7,899 nucleotides of DNA from Salinirussus sp. (GCA_028275005.1 JAQCNN010000031.1:1-7899), one strand, 5' to 3'. Positions 1-5,991 are shown, numbered from the stretch's first letter. Numbers and translations are program-made. The notes: generated by a model not told the origin, from the sequence alone.

Positions 1-54
1 CCGCGCTCGGTGCGCTATCCGAACAGCAAAGTCCGTCCGCCCGCTGTTTCGACT

Positions 55-648
55 ATGCCGGGGCAACGGCTGGTCGGCACGGCGACACTGCTCGGGCTGG
101 TGGTCCTCGCCGGATGTGCGGGGTTCCTCGGCGGGGGTGACGAGCCGGAGGCGACGGTCACCCCTGCGCCGGTTCCGGAGACGGCCGAGCGCGCCGCGAC
201 CGACCGGGGCCGGACCGGCGGGCCAGGCGGCGATGTCGGGAACGGGAGTGCCGACTACGCGTCACTGGAGCCGACCTGTGACCGGCCGCCCGGCCTCGTG
301 GTCGCGGTTCAGGTCGGTGCGCTGTCGAACAACGACCCCGACACCGACGACGGGATCCGGACGGCGTGGCGCTTTGCTGCCCCATCGAACAGGGACGTCA
401 CCGGGCCGTACGCCAACTTTCGGCGGGTGATCAACACCTCGTACCGGCCGCTGCTCGAGGCCGAGACGGTCACCTACGGGCCGGTCGACAGGGGGGGCAC
501 GACGGCCGAGCGGACCGTGACCGTGGCCGCGGCAACGGGCAACAGCACGGCCTATCGGTGGCGCCTCACCAGGGTGTCCGGCGGACAGTACGACGGCTGC
601 TGGATGACGAGCGGTGTCCGCACGCTCGACACTCCCCCGGCGTCCTGA
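55..648 (+). CDS. Secreted lipoprotein, DUF4864-like C-terminal domain
   Basis: A 197-residue haloarchaeal lipoprotein, probably lipid-anchored on the outer face of the membrane. The ATG at 55 is preferred over the in-frame GTG at 10 because it puts a short hydrophobic signal peptide at the N-terminus, ending in the lipobox LAGC with the lipidated Cys at residue 20. A flexible Pro/Thr/Gly-rich acidic linker follows to about residue 70. The globular part (about 75-190) contains FRRVINTSYRPLL, a VTYGPVDRG segment, a VTVAAATGNSTAYRWRL strand pair and a terminal YDGCWMTSGV. That order resembles the DUF4864 fold (NTF2-like) from memory, but I could not search it. The two Cys at about 74 and 182 could form a disulfide outside the cell. 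No convincing TATA box is visible in the little upstream sequence available. The substrate or partner is unknown. Confidence 0.8.
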   Translation: MPGQRLVGTATLLGLVVLAGCAGFLGGGDEPEATVTPAPVPETAERAATDRGRTGGPGGDVGNGSADYASLEPTCDRPPGLVVAVQVGALSNNDPDTDDGIRTAWRFAAPSNRDVTGPYANFRRVINTSYRPLLEAETVTYGPVDRGGTTAERTVTVAAATGNSTAYRWRLTRVSGGQYDGCWMTSGVRTLDTPPAS

Positions 649-709
649 GCCGGCCGTGGCTCTCGGTCGGCGCCGAGGCCTTCTTCCCTGACCGGCCCCA
701 GTCGGCCGT

Positions 710-1162
710 ATGTTCGGGAGTGAGGAACGGGCGTACCTGGAGACGGCACGGGTCGGTCGGCTCGCCACCGTCGACGGGGAGGGGCGGCCCCACGCTGTGC
801 CGGTCTGTTTTGCCTTCGCCGACGACCACATCGTGAGCCCGGTCGACGAGAAGCCACAGGACGTCCCCCCGGATGCGCTCCGACGGAGCCGGAACATCGA
901 GCAGAACCCCCGGGTGACGCTGGTCGTCGACCACTACACCGAGGACTGGTCACGGCTCGGCTGGGTCCAGGTCCGTGGGACGGCGACCAGCTGTGGGCCG
1001 GACGACCCTCCACACGCCGACGGGGTCCGTGCCCTCCGCGGGAAGTACGACCAGTACGCGACCCACGCACTCGACTCCCGCCCGCTCATCCGGGTCGCAC
1101 CCGGTAGCGTCCGGTCGTGGGGACACCTCGACTACCCCGACGACACCCCTCGCCGGCCGTAA
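710..1162 (+). CDS. PPOX-class F420/flavin-binding split-barrel protein (Rv0121-like)
   Basis: A 150-residue protein of the pyridoxamine-phosphate-oxidase-like split-barrel fold, closest to the F420-dependent enzyme subfamily typified by Rv0121 (TIGR03668). These small cytoplasmic dimers bind F420 or FMN and carry out two-electron reductions of substrates that are mostly unknown. Diagnostic segments are RVGRLATVDGEGRPHAVPV (residues 15-33), the NPRVTLVVDHYTEDW block with WVQVRGTA after it (about 65-92), and the C-terminal L.GKYDQYATHAL and RSWG segments. Length matches the family. No Shine-Dalgarno motif precedes the ATG. The gene lies 61 bp after the lipoprotein gene and faces the monooxygenase gene convergently. 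A functional link to that monooxygenase is possible because both use flavin-type cofactors, but nothing in the sequence proves it. Confidence 0.85.
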   Translation: MFGSEERAYLETARVGRLATVDGEGRPHAVPVCFAFADDHIVSPVDEKPQDVPPDALRRSRNIEQNPRVTLVVDHYTEDWSRLGWVQVRGTATSCGPDDPPHADGVRALRGKYDQYATHALDSRPLIRVAPGSVRSWGHLDYPDDTPRRP

Positions 1163-1253
1163 CCGGCCTCGGCCCGCCAGTGTCAGACGGCGGCCGCGGG
1201 AACCGACGCGGTGAGTCCGTGGTGCCCGAGAGCGCGTCGACGCTGTGTGTCTC

Positions 1254-1338
1254 ATACTGTCGGACGTAACTTTGTAAATAGATTCGCTACCCCGGGGTGG
1301 CGAAATTCTTGAATGATTTACGTCCGGCAGTATCAATC
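1254..1338. repeat. Double-hairpin palindromic repeat, copy 1
   Basis: The outer arms 1254-1269 and 1318-1333 pair over 16 bp with a single T·G wobble. Nested inside is a second hairpin at 1285-1302 (CGCTACCC/GGGTGGCG, one T·G wobble). Flanking bases TC on the left and CAATC on the right are shared with copy 2 at 2790-2873. The core ACCCCGG and the GTA, TGTAA and TTAC blocks are also shared. The last arm base is the first base of the monooxygenase stop codon. There is no T-run of the kind expected in a terminator. It could be a MITE-like or REP-like dispersed repeat, or a structured 3' RNA element. Confidence 0.75.
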
Positions 1339-2682
1339 ACCGGCCGACCCGTCCGGCCGACCGTCGGCCCCGGGGTGGGTCTCCGGCAGCCGGTCACCCT
1401 CCCGTATCCGGGCCCGCAGGGTGCCCGTCTCGTAGGTCTCGGGCACCAGCCCGCGACGCTTGAGCTCCGGCACGAGCAGGTCGGCGACCCGCTCGAACCC
1501 CTCGGGGACCAGCGGTGCCATCACGACGAAGCCGTCGGCGCCGGCCGCGTGCCAGGCCTCGACCGTGTCGGCCACCTGCTCGGGTGTACCGACCGGCTCG
1601 GGGACCGGATGCCGGGCGTACCGGCGGGCGGCCTCCCCGACAGTCCACTCGCGGTCACTCGTCAGAAACGCCTCCAGCACACCGCGGATCCCGTCGACCT
1701 CGATATCCTGCAGGGGGGCGTCGGGGTCGTACTGCGAGTAGTCGTGGTCGAGGTGGTTGGAGAGCCGGACCAGCCCGGTCTCGGCGCTGGTCAGGTCGAC
1801 GACGGAGTCGTGGAGGTCGTGGGCCGCGGCCTCGGTCTCGGCCACGTAGGGTGCGATCCCCGGGAACACGGCGGGTGGCTCCCGGCCCTCGGTCCGGGCC
1901 CGCTCGCGGAGGTCGGTCACGTAGTCGGTCAGGCTGTCGGTGTCCAGCTGGAAGGTGAACGTCGCCTCGGCGTGACGGGCGGCGAAGGCCCGGCCCCGCT
2001 CGGACTGCCCGGCCTGAAACAGCAGCGGCGTCCGCTGTGGCGAGGGGGCGACGAGGTGTGGCCCCGGCACGCTGAAGTGCTCGCCCTCGTGGTCGACGAA
2101 CCGTACGCCGTCGGGGTCGGCGTACGTCCCACCCTCGGCGTCGGCGACAATCGCGTCGTCGTCGACCGACCCCTCCCAGAGCTTGTACAGCACGGCCAGA
2201 TACTCGTCGGCGCGGTCGTACCGGGCGTCGTGGCCGAGTCGCTCGGCTCCGGTGTTGGCGAACTCCAGCCGACCCGACGAGGTGACGATGTTCCAGCCCA
2301 GCCGGCCGTCGGTCAGGTGGTCGACCGTCGAGAGCTTCTTTGCCAGCAGGTACGGCGGGTACAGTGACGTCGACGCGGTGGCTATCAGCCCTAAGTGGTC
2401 GGTGGCGCCCGCGACCGCCGCCAGCAGGGGTAACGGGTCGTTCTCGGGGAACTGCTCGCCCTGCCGGACCGTCGGCTCGATGGAGCCCCGAAACCGGTCG
2501 GCGACGTTGTACGCGTCGGCCAGAAAGAGCCCGGCGAACGGGGCCGCCTCTAAGGTCTGTCCCAGCTCCTGCCAGTAGTCGAGGTCGGTGTACCGCCGAG
2601 CGTGCTCGTGGTCCGGGTGGCGCCACGCGTCGGCGGCGTGAGGCGAGTGTGAGCAGTTCGCATACGCGATCAGGTCAAGCAT
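1333..2682 (-). CDS. FMN-dependent monooxygenase, NtaA/SnaA/DszA family (LLM class)
   Basis: A 449-residue TIM-barrel flavin monooxygenase of the bacterial-luciferase-like superfamily, NtaA/SnaA/DszA/SoxA branch. Family members take reduced FMN from a separate flavin reductase and oxidise xenobiotic, organosulfur or aminopolycarboxylate substrates; the substrate here cannot be told. Matching blocks are AAPFAGLFLADAY (46-58), ENDPLPLLAAVAGATDHLGL (80-99), STSLYPPYLLAKKLSTVDHL (104-123), DGRLGWNIVTS (125-135), GHDARYDRADEYLAVLYKLW (150-169), and QAGQSERGRAFAARHAEATF (223-242). The C-terminal VGTPEQVADTVEAWHAAGADGF block is also typical. Length is normal for the family. The ATG at 2682 lies 29 bp downstream of a TATA-like box, so the mRNA is probably leaderless. 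No flavin reductase gene is adjacent. The stop codon lies inside the conserved edge of palindromic repeat copy 1, so the extreme C-terminus may have been reshaped by that repeat. Confidence 0.92.
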   Translation of the reverse strand: MLDLIAYANCSHSPHAADAWRHPDHEHARRYTDLDYWQELGQTLEAAPFAGLFLADAYNVADRFRGSIEPTVRQGEQFPENDPLPLLAAVAGATDHLGLIATASTSLYPPYLLAKKLSTVDHLTDGRLGWNIVTSSGRLEFANTGAERLGHDARYDRADEYLAVLYKLWEGSVDDDAIVADAEGGTYADPDGVRFVDHEGEHFSVPGPHLVAPSPQRTPLLFQAGQSERGRAFAARHAEATFTFQLDTDSLTDYVTDLRERARTEGREPPAVFPGIAPYVAETEAAAHDLHDSVVDLTSAETGLVRLSNHLDHDYSQYDPDAPLQDIEVDGIRGVLEAFLTSDREWTVGEAARRYARHPVPEPVGTPEQVADTVEAWHAAGADGFVVMAPLVPEGFERVADLLVPELKRRGLVPETYETGTLRARIREGDRLPETHPGADGRPDGSAGD

Positions 2683-2706
2683 TAGTGTCGACAGGGCCGG
2701 AGCCGA

Positions 2707-2714
2707 CCTATATG
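2707..2714 (-). promoter_or_regulatory. TATA-like box for the monooxygenase gene
   Basis: On the - strand the box reads CATATAGG, centred about 29 bp before the ATG at 2682. That is the spacing expected when transcription starts at or next to the start codon. No ribosome site precedes the ATG, which also suggests leaderless expression. Confidence 0.55.
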
Positions 2715-2789
2715 TGACGAATAGTCTTCACGACGGGAAACAGTCAAACCACCTGCTCAAAGCCGGTGAACCGTAGAAGAAATCTCTTC

Positions 2790-2873
2790 ATACTGCCGGC
2801 TGTACGTCTGTAACGAATTTCGTGACCCCGGAGTCACGGCGTCTTCAGACAGTTACAGCCAGCAGTATCAATC
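2790..2873. repeat. Double-hairpin palindromic repeat, copy 2
   Basis: Same architecture and orientation as copy 1. The outer arms 2790-2804 and 2854-2868 pair over 15 bp with one C·A mismatch. The inner hairpin 2821-2838 (CGTGAC/GTCACG) encloses a CCCGGA loop. The ends match copy 1: TC before ATACTG, and CAATC after GTAT. Compared with copy 1, outer-helix pairs 11 and 12 and inner-helix pairs 3 and 4 have changed on both strands so that pairing is kept. The repeat lies 57 bp past the end of the broken zinc-ribbon gene on the - strand. Confidence 0.75.
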
Positions 2874-2929
2874 CCGGGTGGCGTCTGCGGCGCCGGGACG
2901 ACCCACCGGGCCGGCCGTGGTCTGCCCGC

Positions 2930-3076
2930 TCACAGCGAGTGCATCGCGATACTGCCGTGACAGCCCGGACACTCGGCGGTCTCGGCATCGACGTTGGCCC
3001 CGTAGTCCCGACACTCCCTGTGAATCTACTCCTGCTCGGAGACGATCAGTTCAAGCGGAAACCCAAGCAGATCCAT
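2930..3076 (-). pseudogene. Decayed small zinc-ribbon protein gene with internal amber stop
   Basis: Read from an ATG at 3076 the frame encodes MDLLGFPLELIVSEQE, then a TAG at 3028-3026. It continues in the same frame as IHRECRDYGANVDAETAECP and GCHGSIAMHSL to a TGA at 2932-2930, 48 residues in all. The second half looks like a short haloarchaeal zinc ribbon of the form CxxC...CPxC. One ligand appears lost, since CRDY stands where CRDC would be expected. A TATA-like box lies 29 bp before the ATG, so this once looked like a complete leaderless gene. No ATG, GTG or TTG start lies between the TAG and the Cys motif, so re-initiation is unlikely. A sequencing error at the TAG is possible, but it would not explain the missing Cys. 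Confidence 0.5.
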
Positions 3077-3100
3077 ACCGGTACTACTGGCTCGGAGACA

Positions 3101-3109
3101 AGTATCTTA
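3101..3109 (-). promoter_or_regulatory. TATA-like box for the decayed zinc-ribbon gene
   Basis: The - strand reads TAAGATACT, centred about 29 bp before the ATG at 3076. The spacing matches the monooxygenase and 57-residue-protein promoters in this window. It is the main support for reading 3076 as a former leaderless start. Confidence 0.35.
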
Positions 3110-3278
3110 GCTCACGACGCGCGCTGGACCGACCGGTCGTTCCCGGTGTCCTGGCCGTCCCTGCCGTGACGCCCTGTCCGGGGCCGTCCCGATTGTCTGT
3201 GGTGGTGCCCGCTCGCACACTTGTATGCCAAGCCGTCTACTCGTCCGTGTACGGTGTGTATCCACATCTGGACCCACT

Positions 3279-3301
3279 GACACAGTCCCGACACAGTCGG
3301 G
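3279..3301. repeat. Tandem 9-mer and GC hairpin
   Basis: GACACAGTC occurs twice (3279-3287 and 3290-3298). The second copy lies in a tight hairpin, CCCGAC-ACA-GTCGGG (3287-3301). No T-run follows on either strand, so it does not look like a terminator. Function unknown. Confidence 0.4.
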
Positions 3302-3318
3302 GAGGTTACGAGGGGTCC

Positions 3319-3380
3319 GGTAGACCGCTGGCGGTCGCTGTCTTCCACACACCCACCATCTCACCCGGCAGCGGTCTACC
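3319..3380. repeat. 12-bp perfect inverted repeat, 38-bp spacer
   Basis: GGTAGACCGCTG at 3319-3330 is the exact reverse complement of CAGCGGTCTACC at 3369-3380. After one mismatch next to the stem, a further three bases (CGG/CCG) also pair. The right arm is followed by TTTCTCTCC. It could be a terminal inverted repeat of a tiny element, a long hairpin in a non-coding transcript, or a weak terminator on the + strand. It shares no sequence with the 80-bp repeats. Confidence 0.5.
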
Positions 3381-3472
3381 TTTCTCTCCACAACAGCGTA
3401 ACTGTCCAGCACGCCTGCACTACCGCCCACCTGGCCCCGCCCGAACCCAGGGCCCGACGCGTCGGCGCAGGA

Positions 3473-3480
3473 TTCATATT
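3473..3480 (+). promoter_or_regulatory. TATA-like box for the 57-residue protein gene
   Basis: TTCATATT is centred about 30 bp before the ATG at 3506, consistent with a leaderless transcript. A second A/T patch, CATATAAC, directly abuts the ATG and is too close to be the TATA box for this start. Confidence 0.45.
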
Positions 3481-3505
3481 CGTCCAGCCCGTGTTAGCAT
3501 ATAAC

Positions 3506-3679
3506 ATGAACGTGGAGACCGACATCACGGAGCAGGAGGTCATCATCCTGGTCGACGATGAGCCGGCCGGCTCGCTCGACCGGGACTTCTGGAACGAGTG
3601 GACGGGTCGCATCGACAACGACCCCGAAACGTGCCTATCGGCCTGCCTCGCGGCCGGGGAGGCACCCATCGACGTCTGA
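3506..3679 (+). CDS. Small acidic protein, 57 residues, unknown function
   Basis: The product starts MNVETDITEQEVIILVDDEP and ends in CLSACLAAGEAPIDV. It is strongly acidic, as usual for haloarchaeal cytoplasmic proteins, with no signal peptide, membrane segment or recognisable domain. Two Cys, three residues apart (CLSAC, near residues 44-48), have no partner pair, so a zinc site within one chain is unlikely. The DFWNEWTGR segment is aromatic and may be a binding face. The ATG at 3506 is preferred to the in-frame GTG at 3491 because the TATA-like box is 30 bp before it and no ribosome site is present. The gene stands alone, 180 bp before the receiver-GAF gene on the same strand. I do not recognise the family. 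A real gene is likely from codon use and promoter spacing, but this is not certain. Confidence 0.6.
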   Translation: MNVETDITEQEVIILVDDEPAGSLDRDFWNEWTGRIDNDPETCLSACLAAGEAPIDV

Positions 3680-3828
3680 AGCGGGCAAAGACACCGGTCG
3701 GACCGAAGCCCGCTGTGCGGGGTCGCCCTTTGGGGGGATACCATCGCCCCGGCTCTCAGTATCTCCGCCGCTGTCGGTGACGTGGGCCATATCCTCGGGT
3801 CGTTCTCGACGCTGATAACGAGCCGGGA

Positions 3829-3849
3829 CGTACAAACCTCGGCGCCGAG
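3829..3849 (+). promoter_or_regulatory. TATA-like box and overlapping palindrome before the receiver-GAF gene
   Basis: CGTACAAAC (3829-3837) is centred about 27 bp before the GTG at 3860. Directly after it is the perfect 12-bp palindrome CTCGGCGCCGAG (3838-3849), between the TATA box and the start. Such a position would suit an operator, but palindromes of this length in GC-rich DNA can arise by chance. Confidence 0.35.
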
Positions 3850-3859
3850 AGGTGCAGGG

Positions 3860-4762
3860 GTGAGCACACGGATCCTCTGTGTCGACCCGGACGAGCGCGC
3901 CCGCCAGGAGACCGCGGAGTCACTCCGGACGGAACTGTCCGACCTCGACGCGAGTGTCGAGACCGCCGGAACCGTCGAGGAAGCACTCGACCGCCTCACT
4001 CCGGAGCACTCGGCGCTTCTCACCGAACAGGACCTTCCGGACGGCACCGGGGTTGCCCTCATCGACGCCGCCGACGAGATTGCGCCGGACGCCGGCGCGG
4101 TCCTCTACACCGACGCCGACCCGGCCGCAATCGACACAGACGCCCTCCGCGGGTCCGTCACGGAGTACGTCGGCAAGGGGTCGGTGTTCGGGGCCGAGCG
4201 GCTGGGACGGCTCGTCCGGACGACAGTCGACACCAGGGCACAGGCCTCCTACCCGCTGCCCCAGAACGAGGCCGAGCGGGTCGCGGCCCTGCAGGCGTAC
4301 GACCTGGACGACCCGGCGCCGATGGCGACCCTCGACCGGATCACCGGCCTGGCGGCCAGACACTTTGCTGTTGAGCAGGCGTCGGTGAACATCATCGGCG
4401 AGCACAGCCAGGAGTTTCTGTCCTGTTACGGTGGGGCCACGGAGTGGGAGACGACAGACCGGGAGGACTCGATCTGCACGTTCACCATCCTGGCCGACGA
4501 CGTCATGACGGTCAGCGATGTCACCGAGGACCCACGCTTTGAGTCCCGCAGCGAGGCGCTCGTCGGGATGGGTATCCGGTCGTACATGGGCGCGAACCTC
4601 GTCACCCCGGCGGGGCTCGTGGTCGGCACACTCTGTGTTTACGACGACGACCCACGGTCGTTCTCGACGGCCGACGAGACCTATCTGCGGGACCTAGCCA
4701 CGGTCGCGATGGACGTCATCGACCTCCACGCACGCGCCGACGCGCCGGAGGGTGACCGATGA
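3860..4762 (+). CDS. Receiver-GAF signalling protein with Glu at the phospho-acceptor position
   Basis: A 300-residue cytoplasmic signalling protein. Residues 4-110 form a receiver domain: the acidic pair is in RILCVDPDE (D9/D11), the helper Thr is T84 in AVLYTDAD, and the conserved Lys is K106 in EYVGKGS. Where haloarchaeal receivers usually read SDYDLP, this one reads TEQDLP, so the phospho-acceptor falls on E56; D58 is the only nearby Asp. Residues about 150-295 are a GAF domain of the phytochrome/sensor-kinase type, with REDSICTFTIL, VTEDPRF, GIRSYMGANL and GLVVGTLCVYDDDPRSFS. No kinase or output DNA-binding domain follows. The GTG at 3860 is chosen because it starts right at the first receiver strand, has AGAGGTG five bases upstream and a TATA-like box 27 bp away. 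The in-frame GTG at 3782 would add an unrelated tail. The gene overlaps its downstream neighbour by ATGA, so the two products probably act together. Confidence 0.85.
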   Translation: MSTRILCVDPDERARQETAESLRTELSDLDASVETAGTVEEALDRLTPEHSALLTEQDLPDGTGVALIDAADEIAPDAGAVLYTDADPAAIDTDALRGSVTEYVGKGSVFGAERLGRLVRTTVDTRAQASYPLPQNEAERVAALQAYDLDDPAPMATLDRITGLAARHFAVEQASVNIIGEHSQEFLSCYGGATEWETTDREDSICTFTILADDVMTVSDVTEDPRFESRSEALVGMGIRSYMGANLVTPAGLVVGTLCVYDDDPRSFSTADETYLRDLATVAMDVIDLHARADAPEGDR

Positions 4763-5442
4763 GCCGTGACGACGGTTACGGGTTCGCGGCGGGGCTGCCG
4801 GTCGAGCCGATTGCCCCCGGGTCGACGGTGCTGGTCGCGGGGCCGGCGCTCAGCCGCGCCGAGGACCTCGCGCTGTCGATGGCGGTCGACGGGAACGCGG
4901 CCGGCGAGGCGAGCCTGTTCATCTCGACGAACATGACCTGTAAGACACTGCTTGGCACCTGTGAGCGGACGCACCCGGACTTCGACGGCGAGCGGGCGGC
5001 CGTGATCGACTGCAGCGGCCAGGACCTGGGACAGGCCCAGTTCGAGGCACAGGTCCGGTCGGTCTCGACACAGAGTGACCTCACCGGTATCGGCATGAAG
5101 GCCTCGGCGCTGTACGAGTCACTGTACACGAGTGCGACGGAGGGGCGGGTCCGTAGCAGCCTCGTCAGCCTCTCCTCGCTGTCGATGTACGTCGACCTGC
5201 GGTCGCTGTACCAGTTCGCACAGACCCTGTCGGGTCGGATCGACAGCGCCGACGGGCTCGGTGTGTTCGCCATCGACCCGACGACACACGACACACAGAC
5301 CGTCAACACGCTCAGTCAGGTCGCCGACGGACGGGTCGACGTCCGCGAGGCCGACGGCGAGGGTGACGGTGAACTCCGGGTCAGGGGACTGCGCGACCAG
5401 CCCGACGGGTGGCAGCCGTTCGTGGTGGGTGCGGCCGACTGA
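4759..5442 (+). CDS. RecA/RAD55-like haloarchaeal signalling protein lacking a P-loop
   Basis: A 227-residue protein resembling the haloarchaeal RAD55/KaiC-related proteins (HTR-like, DUF7504-like) that often lie beside response-regulator genes. The N-terminal strand GSTVLVAGPA (21-30) is where a Walker A loop should follow, but the sequence continues LSRAEDL with no GK[ST], so ATP binding is probably lost or weak. A LFISTNMTCKTLLG segment follows. A Walker-B-like strand RAAVIDCSG has D84. A later YESLYTSATEGRVRSSL and SMYVDLRSLYQFAQTLSGRI region is typical of the family, and DGLGVFAIDPTTHD marks the last core strand. The ATG lies inside the stop of the receiver-GAF gene and has GGAGGGTG four bases upstream, so translation is coupled. 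I infer that it is the partner or output of that protein. No DNA-binding domain is visible. Confidence 0.75.
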   Translation: MSRDDGYGFAAGLPVEPIAPGSTVLVAGPALSRAEDLALSMAVDGNAAGEASLFISTNMTCKTLLGTCERTHPDFDGERAAVIDCSGQDLGQAQFEAQVRSVSTQSDLTGIGMKASALYESLYTSATEGRVRSSLVSLSSLSMYVDLRSLYQFAQTLSGRIDSADGLGVFAIDPTTHDTQTVNTLSQVADGRVDVREADGEGDGELRVRGLRDQPDGWQPFVVGAAD

Positions 5443-5610
5443 CTGTCACGGCGTCGCGCCGGCGGTCTCCTGCCCGCGAGCCGGTCGCCGGGGTCGCTGT
5501 CGTCTCACTCCCCGACTGGCAGACGCTTCGGTGTTCGGGCCCGACGCAGTGGGTTGGTGTTCCATGCTCAACTGCTATCCACGCGAGCCCTCGACTATCC
5601 CCTGTAAGCC

Positions 5611-5991
5611 ATGTTCGATCGGGCGAAACGCGTGTTCAGGCGGTTGACACCGTCGCCGAGCGAGGGGGAGTCAACCAGCACAGCAGGGGATGGGAGTGAG
5701 GGTGACGCCGACCGAGGGGTCGCGCGTGTGGCTTCGACAGAACCGGGGACGACGGACACCGACGCACCACCGTCCCTGTACAGCTGCCCCGAGTGCCAGC
5801 AGGTCTACGTCGCCGCGGAGCAACGAACCTGTGGCACGTGTCAGACCTCCGTAGAGCGAATAAACGTCGATGGCGTCCTGCGCGGACTGTGGCTCCTCGG
5901 GCGTCCCGTCGATGTGGACGCCGGTGAGCGCGAAGTACCGGGCGTCCTCGTACATCTCGACGTTCCCCGAACGGTTCCCTCCCTCGGGTAA
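5611..5991 (+). CDS. Small zinc-ribbon protein with foreign 3' tail
   Basis: The open frame encodes 126 residues, but only about the first 85 look native. The N-terminus MFDRAKRVFRRL is a basic amphipathic helix, followed by an acidic Ser/Thr/Gly linker. Then comes a zinc ribbon with CPEC (C59/C62) and CGTC (C74/C77) in SLYSCPECQQVYVAA and TCGTCQTSVERIN. This CPxC...CxxC layout is common in small haloarchaeal proteins of unknown function, perhaps in nucleic-acid or protein binding. From about residue 86 the frame reads the antisense of the primase-polymerase gene, giving a low-complexity tail up to a TAA at 5989-5991. The original 3' end was probably cut off when the element was inserted or deleted. 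The zinc-ribbon part itself appears complete, so the protein may still work. No convincing TATA box is seen before the ATG. Confidence 0.6.
   Translation: MFDRAKRVFRRLTPSPSEGESTSTAGDGSEGDADRGVARVASTEPGTTDTDAPPSLYSCPECQQVYVAAEQRTCGTCQTSVERINVDGVLRGLWLLGRPVDVDAGEREVPGVLVHLDVPRTVPSLG

Larger units (their letters stand above)
2683..3505. other. Gene-poor interval with repeats and a decayed gene
   Basis: About 820 bp with no intact gene that I can support. The open frames here lack codon periodicity and recognisable domains. What it does hold is listed separately: promoters facing both ways, the second palindromic repeat copy, a broken zinc-ribbon gene, a short GC hairpin and a 12-bp inverted repeat. 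The mix of palindromes and gene debris suggests a site of repeated insertion and deletion. Confidence 0.6.

Noticed and set aside
262..897. 211-residue open frame on the - strand across the first two genes
   Set aside because: Antisense shadow of the lipoprotein and split-barrel genes; no recognisable motif.
1297..2367. 356-residue open frame on the + strand
   Set aside because: It is the antisense shadow of the well-supported monooxygenase gene. Its translation is Gly/Val/Arg-rich with no domain.
1655..2626. 323-residue open frame on the - strand in another frame
   Set aside because: Arg/Pro-rich translation typical of an alternative frame in high-GC DNA; it overlaps the monooxygenase gene.
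2949..2957. A further ATACTGCCG, matching the repeat arm
   Set aside because: It lies inside the decayed zinc-ribbon coding frame and has no matching second arm, so it is probably chance.
3107..3430. 107-residue open frame on the - strand in the gene-poor interval
   Set aside because: No ribosome site or TATA box at its start, low-complexity basic translation, and it spans the palindromes.
5917..5931. GCCGGTG near the left border, matching the tRNA end
   Set aside because: Only seven bases match, and they lie within the primase coding sequence, so this is not evidence for an attachment site.
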